A stretch of 64,000 nt of DNA from NCBI GenBank assembly GCA_021030915.1, contig JAGEMR010000001.1, positions 248,001 through 312,000 on the forward strand, written 5' to 3'. The stretch is from Astrothelium macrocarpum (taxonomy: Eukaryota > Ascomycota > Dothideomycetes > Trypetheliales > Trypetheliaceae). The notes beneath the pieces were generated by a model. The model was not told where the DNA came from. It ran no database searches and saw only the letters and a list, made by a program, of their open reading frames with translations. The first letter of the stretch is position 1. Every line of letters starts with the position of its first letter. Of the stretch, positions 34,954-46,364 are shown one piece after another. Made by a program: the position numbers and the translations under genes.

Positions 34954-36457
34954 TTTTGATGTATTATGATATGTAGTTTCTTAAAAAGGGAGCGAGGGAA
35001 CAGCAAGCTGTTTGCTCAGGAAAATAAATTAGAATGAGAGACTGTGAAATAAAGGTAACCCAAGACCGGCTAGGGGCAGAGCAATGAATGTTCTATTGAG
35101 AAGAGAAGGTAGAGCAAAAAAAAAAGAGGAACTAGAAAACCCAAGACTGTTTATACAACTGGAGATGAAGATGAAAGTTTGGAGCAAGAGCACGTTGGGG
35201 TTCGAGGACTTATATTACACCAAGCCTCTCGCAACGGCATGGTGAGACGGATTGCACTCCTCCCGGAGGCATGGAGGAGGACGATGGAACGATTAAGCTC
35301 CGGACGAAGCTCGAGATCCTAGCGCCCTGCATGTCCAGGGTGCGCACCCACGCGTGGGCATCTAGCAGAGCGACGGTCGCGCTCGTTGGCAGAGCCGGAA
35401 GGCACCGTGAGCGTGCGGGTGTCGAGACGAAATTGATCCGTATCGCGCTAGCCAGCCTCTCTCAGACGGGGCGAGCGTCAGAAGCTTTGGTGGGCGTCTG
35501 AGCTGGTGTCGCGTGTCGGGGTTCGTGAGGGCCGCTTTGTCTCAGCCGGCATCACCATCTCCTCCAATGCCCCTTCGTTGTTTCTTTGGAAACGTTCATG
35601 GCCTGGACTTGGCATCGAATTTAGCGATGCATCTGTGCGCGTTCGTCGCTACCGCTGCCCGGCAACCATTGTGGCTGCAATCAAGCTCGTGGCGAGGGCT
35701 GGGGGAGATGTTCATCTGTTTGAGCGCCCGGCGACAGTCCTGTTTGGCTCAGCTCATCTTAATGACCATCACGAGCTGTGCGTTTGAGAACGCTGCTTGA
35801 AGCACGAAGCCCTACCATGGCCGGTCGATGCCTGACTGGAAATGGGCAATGTGGGTGTACGTGTGCGGGACCATGCCATCCGGGAACGTGAAGCGCTTGA
35901 GAAGACTTGTTTAGCGGAACACCCAAATCCGATCACGCATCAAGCGTAGGGGTTTTGAGCCCTTGAGCCAAGTCTTGGCACAGAAACAGTCTTAAATGCC
36001 AAAGAAACTATCATCGCTATGAACACTCTACTAAGATAGCTACCATCCTATACTCGAAAAAACAATTCAGAGCTTCGACCACTCGTTCCTACCAACCTCT
36101 CATCCACCCTTCCTCTGCCCGTCCCGGCCAATGTACACATTTCTCGCCATTTCTTCCACTATGGATACCACTTTATAATATCATTCTGCTTCCAATTCCG
36201 CTGCTCGTGCACGATACTCTAGACAATCATGTGCTCCTCCACAGGCGACCCCTTCGATAGTGATGAACTTGATGCTTTGATGATCAAATGAGTGACTGCT
36301 GGTCTTGGATACCAGGTAAGTGATTACGGAAAATAGAGCCAGCAGGCGAGAAAATACGGTCTATGCCGGTTCACGTGATGTTGTCTTGCACGTGTCTGTA
36401 GCAGTTGGAGCTGTCTTCAATAATAATTTCTGAAATCCCAATGAACGAGATCAACGT
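34954..36457. other. intergenic: Rds1-like promoter and SSD1 3' flank, with GC-rich block
   Basis: 1,504 bp. From about 35,220 to 35,800 the base composition is clearly GC-rich and three overlapping frames stay open, but none resembles a protein family. The rest is ordinary intergenic DNA. Confidence 0.45.
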
Positions 36458-39400
36458 TCAGAGGGCATATGGATTAAGAGACCGGATGGTCAAGCATCTG
36501 TAATTCGGTTGTCAGCGTGGTTTCAACAATGATAAGGGCGATAGATAACATACGGTGGGCTCTTTGTCAGATCTGTTTTGAGAATTACAGGGACCCTCGT
36601 CATTTCCGTAACATCCTGGATATAATCGCCATTAACCTCGCGCAGTTTGAATAGGCTCAGGTATTTCTCCTTGTTTGTCAATTTGCTTTCAGGCCCATCC
36701 CCAGCGCTGTGCACAAGGTTTGAATCGGAGTTCGTGCGGTGTGAGAGACCGTTCCGAGTGGGTGAAGGTGGCATACTCTGCGTCGGACGATCAGAGTTTT
36801 GGTTGAGCGACACCCCAGCCATCGGACCCTGAAGTTCGGAAACGCCATCATCGTCGTCGTCGAAAAGGGCGTCGACGTCGTCGGTGGACATAGTGCCCGT
36901 GTCCATTTGCTTACGTTGAGCCTCGTCGTTTTCTTTGGAGCGTTGTGCAGCAGCGTCTGCAGCTCGTGTAGAGGCTGCGCCACTACCAGCACGGTTTGAT
37001 CCCTTTGACGGACGCTCATCTTCAGGTACGTACGCAGATGATGGAACTCCCTTCTCCCAATAAAGCTCAAGGATGCGTTTGTTCTTGTCAAACTCGGCCT
37101 TCTTCAGCGGCAATTGGTCACAGTGGACACGTTTCTCGAATCCATATTCCGGAATGAGAACGTCAAAGGCAGACTCGTATACGCAAATAACAATTCCCTC
37201 GCTGACGAGGTCAGTACCAAGGTCATGTCGCTTCTTGTCCATCATGCGGCAAGACTCAATATGGACGCTTTGTTCCTGGGCACATTGTGCCGAGTCTTTC
37301 TTGGTGTTGCATGTCTCAGCAGTTTTGGTGAGAGAGTCAAGATCTTCAGAAAACTCAATAGCTCCGTCAGACAGGACACTCTCGAGTTGACGATGGACGA
37401 TGATGTCGGCATAGCGCCTCGATGGGTTTGTAAAGTGCGTGTAGAGCGGAAGGTTGAGCGCATAGTGAGGATAATTTTCTGAGGGCTGTTTGGAAGGGAT
37501 AAAGTACTTGGCACGCTGCATAGCTTTAACCAGCAAGGTTTCCATGCCCTTACGGATATCGGCATCCTTGACCTTGAACAAACTGTTCTGGAGACTTCCA
37601 CTGCTCTCTGTGTCGATAGCATGACCAATTGCCGTCATGCGTTCAGCAAACGTTTGAAGTCGACGGGAGTTGGGTGCGGCTTGTCGTCGAAGCAGGGCCT
37701 TTTCAGGCAGACCAGCATAGATCTTCTTCGCAACGAAAGAGTTGGTCAGATGGCTGAGTTCCTCGATCAACTCATGAGCCGGCGAAGAATCAAAAATGTT
37801 GTGTTCAACTGGAACATTCTCATCATCAAGCTGATAGAGCAGACGGAGAGGAGGTATCGTGCTTGAGCGACCACCAAAGCGTGCCTCGCGGAGTTTCTGA
37901 CAGACATGTGACAAAGTTTTAATGATTTCCGAACGAGTTTCATCCAGTCCAGTCTCACCCTTGCCATTAGTCACGCCATCAACTTGATCGTAAGAAAGCT
38001 TGTCAGAGCTCTTGATAACAGCCTTGCCAATCCAGGTGTTTTGCTCGAGAACAGTACCAGACTGGGGCTCAATCTCAAAAACAACGGAAACAGTATAACG
38101 TTCTTCTCCCGGACTAAGACAGCAGATTTCCGAAGATAGCTTTGGAGGAAGCATGGCCACACTACGGTTCATGAGATAAACTCCAGTTCCACGCTTCTTC
38201 GCTTCGCGGTCGACGAGAGAATTGGGCTTGATGAAATGAGCAATATCAGCAACATGCACGCCAATCTCCACGTTTCCGTTGGCAAGTTTCTTCAAGTGAA
38301 CCGCATCGTCAAGCTCTTTACAGCCATTTGGATCGATGGTAAAGGTCTGCTCATCACGGAAGTCCCGGCGAGTCTGGAAAACCTCATCTCCATCCTTGGC
38401 AACAGACCAATCGTCAAACCCAACATTCTTGAGAACAGCATCAGAAAAGTCGTCTGGTCCAAAGTTATTGTCCCGCAGAAGTGCATCGGTTTCCACCTTA
38501 AGATCACCCATCTCACCAAGCTGCTCGACAAGTGTTCCAAAAGGGTGGAGTGAAGTGATGGGCCAGCGCTTAATGCATGCTACAAAAATGCGATTCGCAT
38601 AGTCTGCGTGTTTCTCAACAAAGTCGCGTGGAGCTTGCTCGGTCGGAATGGCAATAAGAGGGACACGTTTGTCTGTGGGCTTGAACCAGACAATCTTGGG
38701 CTTATCTTGCTGGCGGTCCTGCTGATGACTCTTGCTGTTGCTACCCTCACGCGCTTGGCGCTCTGCCTCCTGCTTCTCCTTGGTAGCTTGGCTGCTGGGT
38801 CGCAAGAGTCCGAGAGTACCAGAGAACATCTGTCCAGCAACTCGTTCGACAACAGCAACAACATGGCCAGCATACAACGGCTTCTGTTCATCGTTGATTT
38901 CTTCTTCTTCCATCAATAGCAAGCTCTGTCCTTCAACTTCAACATCATCGTTCTTCTTTTGCGTTGGACGCTGTCGTAAGCTCCCTCTTCTTCGAATGCC
39001 GCCATCAGCACCATTCTGACTTGTCTCAGGCTGCGTTGTTGCATCATTTACAGCCGTATTACCACCACGATTATCCGTAACGTCTTTGCGCTTCTTCTTC
39101 TCTTCTTTTTCGCGTTTCTGTCCCCATACCTCATCCACATCCAGCAACTCCACAGCGACCAAATCACCCTCAAGTGCCCGATTCCTATCTTTGCTACCAC
39201 AAATAAAGATGTCGGCATCAAGGTCGCTAGTGGTTACATAAGCGTCGCTGCGATTCTTCTTGTTAACACGGAGGATACCAGCAACAAGTTGACCATCGCT
39301 AAGGAGAGCCGGAAGGGTAGCTTGAGGTAGATATGGAGTAAAGAGAGTCTTGCGTTGCTGTTGCTGCTGCTGTTGGACTGAAAGTTGAGGCTGGGCGTGC

Positions 39401-40775
39401 TGATTGTTCTGAAGATTTGGCATCTGTTGGCCCTGTATGCCTTGCAAAGCCTGGAGCTGAGCGAGTTGGAGAGGGTTCAACTGTTGACCACCAAACATCT
39501 GCTGCACTTGCTGCATTTGTTGTGGTTGCAATAGCATTTGACCTTGTGGCAATTGAACCAATGGAGGCTGTTGCGGATACTGGAAGTTTCCAAGGGAACC
39601 AATGGATTGGTTGGTCACAGAATTACGTGCACGATGGCCGGGTTGGAAAGGCGCTGCACCTGCATGATTGAGGTTGAAATTGCCCATGTTGGTGACCTGT
39701 GGATCTTGCATGGGTTGTTGTTGATTCTGCTGTCTCCAGTTCCCATCAAAGTTCCTGGACGGATTTCTGCCGTGTCCCTGACTACCACGACGTTCAAACT
39801 GAGTTTGTCCCGCGGGAGATTGATTCCCTGCGTCATTGGTCGCATTTGGTGGAGGAAATTGAAAGGTAGTTGAACCGCGGCCTTGTGTGGCATTGCGATT
39901 GTTCCCGCCAACAGCCATAGACTGACTCCGACCATGTTGATTAGACCTGTTACCTCCTCGGGCACTCAAATTGTTGTTTTGAACAGGTTGAGCAGAATCG
40001 CTGCTGGGACTAGATGAAGCATTGGCAGAGCTTGGAGTAGCACCACCACCGCCTGGGATGGGAAATTGGAATCCAGACGCCTTTCGCTTCTGTTCCGCCA
40101 ACTCAGCAGCCTTTTTGGCTTCTGGCAAAGCCAGAGAGTGCCGACGATTGTGACCTGCGCCAGCATTCCCGCCGCCACGGCCACCTCCACTAGCGCCACC
40201 ACGCACGGGATGCACATTCTCCCGGGTTTGGGGACTACTGATAGAGAAGTCGCCAAAGGAAGATCCAGATGCCCCAGACGAAGGAGCCGGTGGCGGACCC
40301 ATGCCCATATTTGGCATTGCCGACTGATTACGGCGATGTGAAGATGGCTGAGTTGGTGCACCCATTGGCACGCCAAGATTTTGCTGTTGTTGCAATGGTT
40401 GAGGAAACTGAAAATTGTTTGCCTGTGGTGAAATGTGGGACACTTGGCCTTGTACAGGAGAAAAGCCTTGAGCAGCCAAGTGTTGCTGAGGCTGGATCAT
40501 GCCGAGATTGACATATTGTTGATGTGTTGCAGCAATTTGCTGTTGTTGGTGCTGGAGGACCTCGATTTGCTGGGCAATAGCTAATTGCTCCACTAAGGCG
40601 GGTAAGCTTGGCCAAAAGCAAGACGTTAAAGACGCTTCTGCTGCATCTTACAAACAAGGGTATAGATAGACATACTCATAAGCGGGGTCAATTCTGAAGG
40701 ACTCCTTCGGTGAGCAATGTGTAGCCTACGACCCGCAGGGCCCTGTGGACCCGCAGGATGCCCTGACTGATCCAT
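36458..40775 (-). CDS. ssd1: RNA-binding translational repressor Ssd1 (RNase II-like)
   Basis: Model: exons 40775-40676, 40592-36554 and 36497-36458, 1,392 residues. Splicing gives MDQSGHPAGPQG at the start, the SELTPLMMEQLAIAQQIE junction, and the conserved end SPPCLTIRSLNPYAL. The first 430 residues are low in complexity, rich in Gln, Asn and Gly, with SR/SL phosphosite-like stretches. Cold-shock-like beta-barrels start near 450 and the RNB domain spans about 780-1,100. The RNB active-site line reads DPNGCKELDDAV: one of the four acidic ligands of RNase II is Glu, and Ssd1 proteins are known to bind but not degrade RNA. Ssd1 binds mRNAs for cell-wall proteins and is controlled by the Cbk1/LATS kinase. 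A CAG/CAA-type repeat underlies the Gln run near 39,355. Confidence 0.95.
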
Positions 40776-41547
40776 CCCAGACGAGGGTATGGGATTATAT
40801 CCGATGTTAGAAGCAATATTGCTACGGACGTGTTTCACAGGGAGTGTTTTGACCGAGCCAGGGTGGCGTTTCGAGACTGAAAGTAATTCTCAATCGAACA
40901 TAGACAAAGAGCCGCAACACGGCTAGTTTAATCAGCACGGCTGTAACAAATGGACTATGTTGACAAGGCATGCCTACCCACCTCTAGACAATGGACGGCT
41001 AAGCCAAAGATGCGGTTAGAAGTACACAATCGGGCTACGGGGATGTTCCGGCCACCTCGGGTACCCGCAGCTAGCTCCAGGGCGACGCACGAGGCTACCA
41101 GATGATTAGGATCGATGCTGAAATGCAGTGGTCGATGGACGGGAGCCGGGTGAGGGAAAAGATTGTGTGTACAGTAGATTGGGAGATGGAAAGGATTGAT
41201 GGGCGTCGTGAGCCTGGGGCAGTGGTAGTGAGCGACGTAGCAGCTTCGGGAGGAGCAGCCGTCCACCAAGAAGAGCAAGCGCAAGAGAGTGATGCGAAAG
41301 GAGAAGAAGGCGGCGGCAGTGGATGAAGGGTAAGGAGAATGATGGCTGGCAAAGAAGGTGATGGAGAGAAGGTGGGTGGAGAACAACGGGGCGAGGAAGC
41401 ACAATGATGGATGGAGCTTTCGCTAAGGGCGGCCCCCAAATAGTTAACGTTTGGAAGGCTTTGCTCGTGCCCTCTTTCCTGTGCGCTGACATCAACCGGC
41501 ATCGACGGAGCTCGCTCTCGCTGACGACCAGAATTACGACTGCTATC
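40776..41547. other. divergent intergenic SSD1 / CPD1
   Basis: 772 bp holding both promoters and likely a long SSD1 leader. Open frames across it lack family motifs. Confidence 0.5.
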
Positions 41548-42258
41548 ATGCCAGGCACGTCCGACTGCTGCCATATCAATTCGAGGCCCACATTGATCAT
41601 GCTTGACCAGGCTCGTCGCTCTGGCTCGTGCCTCCCGCCAATTCGCCCATCACCAAGCAGCTCCAGGCGCTCATCACTGACATCATACCGTCGCACTTCA
41701 CGCATCTGACAGTGCCACAATTTCCCCCCCATATCACATTGACCTCCGAAATTGCCCCAAACCTGTATGGCGACCAGCCGCAACAATGGCTCGATGAGCA
41801 CATTCCCAATGCAGCCAGCTCTGCACCACCCATTGTCTTCGAGACCCTCGACACCGAGCAGCCTTTCTTCAGGAAATTGACCATCCGAGTTGAAAAGACC
41901 CCATTGCTCGTAGAGTTGGCGCAACATTGCCGAGCCTTTGGCATCGGAATAGACAAAGATACTGCACAGAGATGGGTGGAAGATGAATATCGACCGCATT
42001 GCAGCTTGATGTAGTACGTGGACCGGTATGCGTCCTCACCGTATCATCCTTTTGACACACGTTAGTGCCGACACTACAATTCCACATCCAAAGATGACAG
42101 AATTAAAGTCAACACTCCAAGAAGCTCAAATTGGCTTTAAAGATACTCAGCAACCGAGCTCAAGCTTGATGAGTGGCTGGACTGGAGGTGCAGTATGGTT
42201 GGTTCCAACGGACAAAGATATTTCTCTATGGCAGCCCATCGCAATCAGAGATCTTTAA
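41548..42258 (+). CDS. cpd1: 2',3'-cyclic-nucleotide 3'-phosphodiesterase (2H family)
   Basis: Model: exons 41548-41554, 41611-42013 and 42066-42258, 200 residues. The first exon is only ATGCCAG; removing a GC-AG intron (GCACGT...ACCAG) joins it to give MPGSSLWLVPPANSP, the family's N-terminus. The two catalytic H-x-T/S motifs are HIT at about 43-45 and HCS at 132-134; the second intron falls right after HCSLM. The enzyme opens ADP-ribose 1'',2''-cyclic phosphate, a by-product of tRNA splicing. The upstream frame has a TGA just before PGSSL, so a spliced start is required. Function is well supported by both motifs; the exon-1 proposal rests on frame and N-terminal match. Confidence 0.88.
41555..41610 (+). 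other. GC-AG intron 1 of CPD1
   Basis: 56 nt, donor GCACGT and acceptor ACCAG, with a TGCTTGAC branch-like site. The exon edge CCAG|GC occurs at both ends. Confidence 0.55.
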
Positions 42259-42499
42259 ACAGCAAGTATCCAATACGGAAAAATTAGAACAAGTATTCTC
42301 GGCCTCCTACTACATGTGGGTATTGAAATCTCTGTCATATAATACCGATCGCAGATCCTCAAACTCCGGACCAAAAATGCATTTCATAATCCTTGTTTAC
42401 AAATATCGCCGACACTTACGTGCATAAATCTACTCTATTCCGTCCAAGACCCAAGTAATGCAGCTACAGTTTGCTATTACGCCAAGTCCGACACACCCA

Positions 42500-44280
42500 T
42501 CATGCTATGGTGAGATGCTCGTCCTTTTTGAGAAGATCCCTCAACACTTGCAACGATGATACCGCTGGTCCCTGCGGTGCATACGTTGGATATTCCACCA
42601 GCGCCTTCCTTAGAGTCACATAACCCGGATGCCCGTAAAATCTGATGAATCTAGAAATGTAATTCTCCAGCATACCCCGTAATGTAACTATATGCGTCGT
42701 CGTTACGCTTCCTTTGGGCGTATTCAGGATGCGCGCCAGCGCCCGCCAGAAGTGATAGCTCGGATAAGGGTTTATCCTCTTACTCTTGGCAAAATCCCGC
42801 AAACTTAGAGATGCGTATCCAGCGCCCAGGCCCGTCATGCGATCATTGTGTTCGTTTTCAGAAATATAGTTCCCACTCCCTTTGTCCCGCTCCAACCAAC
42901 CAAGACGTTTCCGGCCGTTCTTCGTCCCCTCGCTTCCATAAACACCAAAGAGAACGGGACAAACCGCATGATACTTTGCGATAAGGATGTCCGTAAATGC
43001 CCTGTCGCCCAGTTTGAGACTCTCCGTAGAAAAAATAGTAGCAGCCATGGTGCCAACAGGTTCTGCTCTTTTCGTATCACGTCCTGCCTCTTCTGCCAGT
43101 TGTGCGATGATCTTTTTGCACAAGATACTTAATAGGTAGACAAACACGGCGGACTCTGGGATGACTGGGGAAGGAGGCGAAATCAGAAACTGGGCCACGT
43201 TCACTTTTGGTTCCGGAATTCTTCGTGCTTCTTGCAGCGTTGCCTGAATTCTTTCGATAGCCTTCTTGTTGGCACTTTTATCGGTACTCAGCTGGCCAAC
43301 TCTGGTGGTAATATCTCTTCTCATGTCTCCCAGCTTGCTCTTCAACTGGGGAGTCTTCTTACAAATAGACACTACATTCCGGCGTAATTCTTTGAGCCTT
43401 TTGTGGATTTCAAGATATTGTTCATGCTCCGATTGTGTGAAATCTGGTTTGGCTATCGCCCGAGGTGTTTGTGACGGTTGAGAAATTGGAGGCTGCGATG
43501 AGGTGGTAGAATTTGATGGAGGCAAAACGGGAGAAGGTTTTGGAGGTGGGTCGGGTACTGGAGCTGGGGCCTGTGGAGGCGCCTGTATGGGCCGGGGGAG
43601 AGGAGGTGTGGGAACTGGAGCTTGGGCTTGTGTAGGTGTTTGAAGTGGGTGAGGGAGAGGAACTGGTGGAACTGCGTCTGGCGGTCGGTCGAGTCTTTGT
43701 GGTTGCTCTCGTCTTCCCGTCTCTTCAGCATGAACGCGTTCAGCTTCTACCACCCGAGCCGGGTGAGGAGGAGAGGGTGGAGGAGGAAGTGGATCCGGAG
43801 GTCGGGCGATTCTTTGGAGTCGCTCCCTCCGTTCAATCTCTTCGGCACGTATGCGCTCAGCTTCTGCTGCTCTGTAGACACGTTCGTGAGCTGTTCGAGA
43901 CGCATCCAGTAGGTCCTGATGTAATTTGGTGGATTTTTTGTCCAAGGCATCGAGAGCCGTTGCCAAGGTTCGCTGCTCATCGATGCAATGCCGTGTAAAT
44001 ATGTCCTCGAAAAAGGTTGACTGAGTTTCCCTCCCCCTCTCCCTTAACTGATCCATCCTATCTTTGCACTGGGACGACAGGTTGATTTGATGCAAGTTCT
44101 TTAGAAGAGAAGCGAAAGCTCGCGGAAGATTGCCTCTAGGGTCCAGCGGCGGTCGAAGTCCGATGAAGAAGGACTCGACACCAATCAAACAGCTCGGTAT
44201 TGCGAAGCTGTTTCAAAACACAAACAGTTGCACAATTCCCCCCAAAAATCAGAAAGAATCTCTGCCTGTCATTACCATCG
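42500..44280 (-). CDS. gle1: nuclear pore mRNA export factor Gle1
   Basis: The body at 44173-42500 is one open frame of 557 codons. An N-terminal part with a coiled coil rich in Glu and Arg (AEAERIRAEEIERRERLQR) and a Pro-rich linker lead to the helical GLE1 domain (about residue 300 to the end), recognised by VYLLSILCKKIIAQ, FTDILIAKYHAVCPVLFG, MTGLGAGYASLSLRDF and YPSYHFWRALARILNTP. Gle1 with inositol hexakisphosphate activates the RNA helicase Dbp5 at the cytosolic side of the pore. No ATG opens the frame near its 5' limit. I suggest a start-codon-only exon (44280-44278, donor GTAATG) joined at 44173; the fallback is the internal ATG at 44056. Identity is firm, the 5' end is not. Confidence 0.88.
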
Positions 44281-44474
44281 ATGTGAGCGTTATAGTGTCA
44301 ATCTAGTGGTGGGCAATTCTGTGAGGGTTTTGGTGAATGGGACATCATCGGGTTGCCTGCCTGTAGGTGAAGCCAGTCCTGGTCTCTCCTTCTCATTTGT
44401 ATGACTTCAGTCCTAGGATTGCGTCTCAACACCAAGTAGTGTGCTGGATACAGAATGTCCTACATCAGTTAGAC

Positions 44475-46350
44475 ATGGATCCACAGCGTGGTGTTCTCAG
44501 CGTAATCCAATCAATCTTTGGCATCGTTTTTGAAGTCGCATTCTTTTGGCAATTGGTAATTCACCTACTATGACTACCGCGACAAGGCGAGACACTAATG
44601 GGACGCTCTATTAACAGCGGGTCTATAACTGGTGGACAAAGAAGACCTCCAAAGAACTCTTGTTCGAAGTCGCTTCCCAAGCTCGAACGTTTGAAGAATG
44701 GGAGGCCGCCGCCTTCCAGCTCGACGAAGTCCTTGGCAATGATCTCTGGTACTTTAACACCAAATATGCTCCATGTTTTGTTACCTCAACTAAGTTCGCC
44801 AGTACAGGCGTCAGAATCCATCCAGTAAGTTCTACGATTACCGACTCATATATGAACGCCTGCAGGGCATTATCGAAGCCCGTGAAGATAACGATGTTTT
44901 CTCCCTCGTTAATTTACTTCGCTCTGGTCTGGTACGCAACCTTGGCAACATAACAGCCTCCAGGCTTTTCACTCGCGCATATGCGGGCACCAAACTGCTC
45001 ATAGAAGACTATATCACTCAAGTTGCGCTCGCAATCAGCTATGTGACTGCCTGCCCAACATCTCCTGTACTTGGCCAAGGACTCACAAACCAGGCCAAGC
45101 TTGACTTGCTCCATGATACTCGACAAGCTTTTGGCCGCTCGGCACTAGTTTTACAGGGAGGGTCTATTTTCGGTCTCTGCCATTTGGGCGTCGTAAAAGC
45201 ACTACATCTCCGCGGTCTGCTCCCACGTATCGTAGCTGGTACGGCTACCGGTGCCCTGATAGCTGCATTAGTCGGCGTACACACTGAAGAAGAGCTGCTT
45301 CAATTCCTCAGTGGTGAGGGTATAGACCTGTCAGCCTTTTATGCCGCAGCAGTGAGCGATGACGGCCCAAATGCAAAGAAATCGCGATGGTGGACAACCT
45401 TGCAAAGACGAATGAAGCGGTTCATGCGTGATGGATACTTTCTCGACGTAAAGATACTGGAACAGTGCGTTCGCGCTAACGTAGGAGACATAACCTTTGA
45501 AGAGGCGTATACAAGAACGAAGAGAGTTCTGAATATCACCGTCTCAACAACTGGAGGTGGCGTGCCCAATTTACTGAATTACCTGACAGCACCAAATGTG
45601 GTTGGTATTCATTACTCTTGTCCAGCAACTCCTTAGCTGACAAGCACTCAGCTCATTTGGTCAGCCGCTCTGGCATCCAATGCAGCCGATCCCCTCTACT
45701 CGCCAGTGAAGCTCAAGTGCAAGGATGAACATGGTCATGTAATTCCGTGGGCTTCGGCTCAGGAATCCACTTTCAAATCTTGGACGCAGACGAGCTACTC
45801 GGAAAAGGAATCACCGCTCACACGAATCGCAGAGCTTTTTAATTGCAACCATTTCATAGTGTCCCAGGCCAGGCCTTACATAGCGCCATTTCTTCGGTCC
45901 GACCTTCATGATCCAAATCCAAGGGTTTTCGGGAAATGTGCTATGCTTTCAATGGGCTTCATTCGGCTGATAATTCTGGAAATACAACATCGACTTCACC
46001 AACTCGACTCTCTGGGGTGGCTGCCTTCAAGTATTCGGCGCTTCGTTCTGGATGAGAATATACCAGGCGCGCACTTGACCGTCGTGCCAGATCTTGTTCC
46101 CAGGGATTTTGTCAGGCTTCTTGAAAATCCGACAGCTGAGAGAATTGATTACTGGATTCATCGTGGAGAACGAAGTGTTTGGCCTGCTGTTGCTGCGCTC
46201 AAGGTTCGATGCGCTATCGAAGTCGAGCTTGACCGTGGTTATCAACTTGTGAGACGGAGGAAGCCATTTGATTCACTCCCTGAGAGCACTCCGAGAAAGA
46301 TGAATGAATCCAGGAAGAAAGCACGAACTCAGAGTATGAGTGGAGGCTGA
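44475..46350 (+). CDS. patatin-fold protein of the TGL3/4/5 (DUF3336) type, catalytic residues altered
   Basis: Model: exons 44475-44555, 44618-44748, 44808-45600 and 45652-46350, 567 residues. One membrane helix is near the N-terminus, then the DUF3336-type segment (RTFEEWEAAAFQLDEVLGND, then NPSSKFYDYRLIYERLQ across the second intron) and the patatin domain. The oxyanion stretch LVLQGGSIFGLCHLGVVKAL is present, but the nucleophile elbow G-x-S-x-G reads G-T-A-T-G at about 215-219, with Ala for Ser. No Asp-Gly pair is visible in the region where the second catalytic residue is expected (before SPLTRIAELFN). Yeast relatives are lipid-droplet triacylglycerol lipases. Here a binding or regulatory role is more likely, though a different active site cannot be excluded. 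Confidence 0.85.
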
Positions 46351-46364
46351 TTGCAGAGTGTGAT

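Noticed and set aside
25083..35415. Similar 23-mers at 25083 and near 35393 (AGCCGGAAG-CACCGTG-GCGTG)
   Set aside because: 21 of 23 bases agree but likeness stops at the edges. One such pair is not surprising in 64 kb.
39340..39620. CAG/CAA-type microsatellite
   Set aside because: It encodes the usual Gln-rich N-terminal region of Ssd1.
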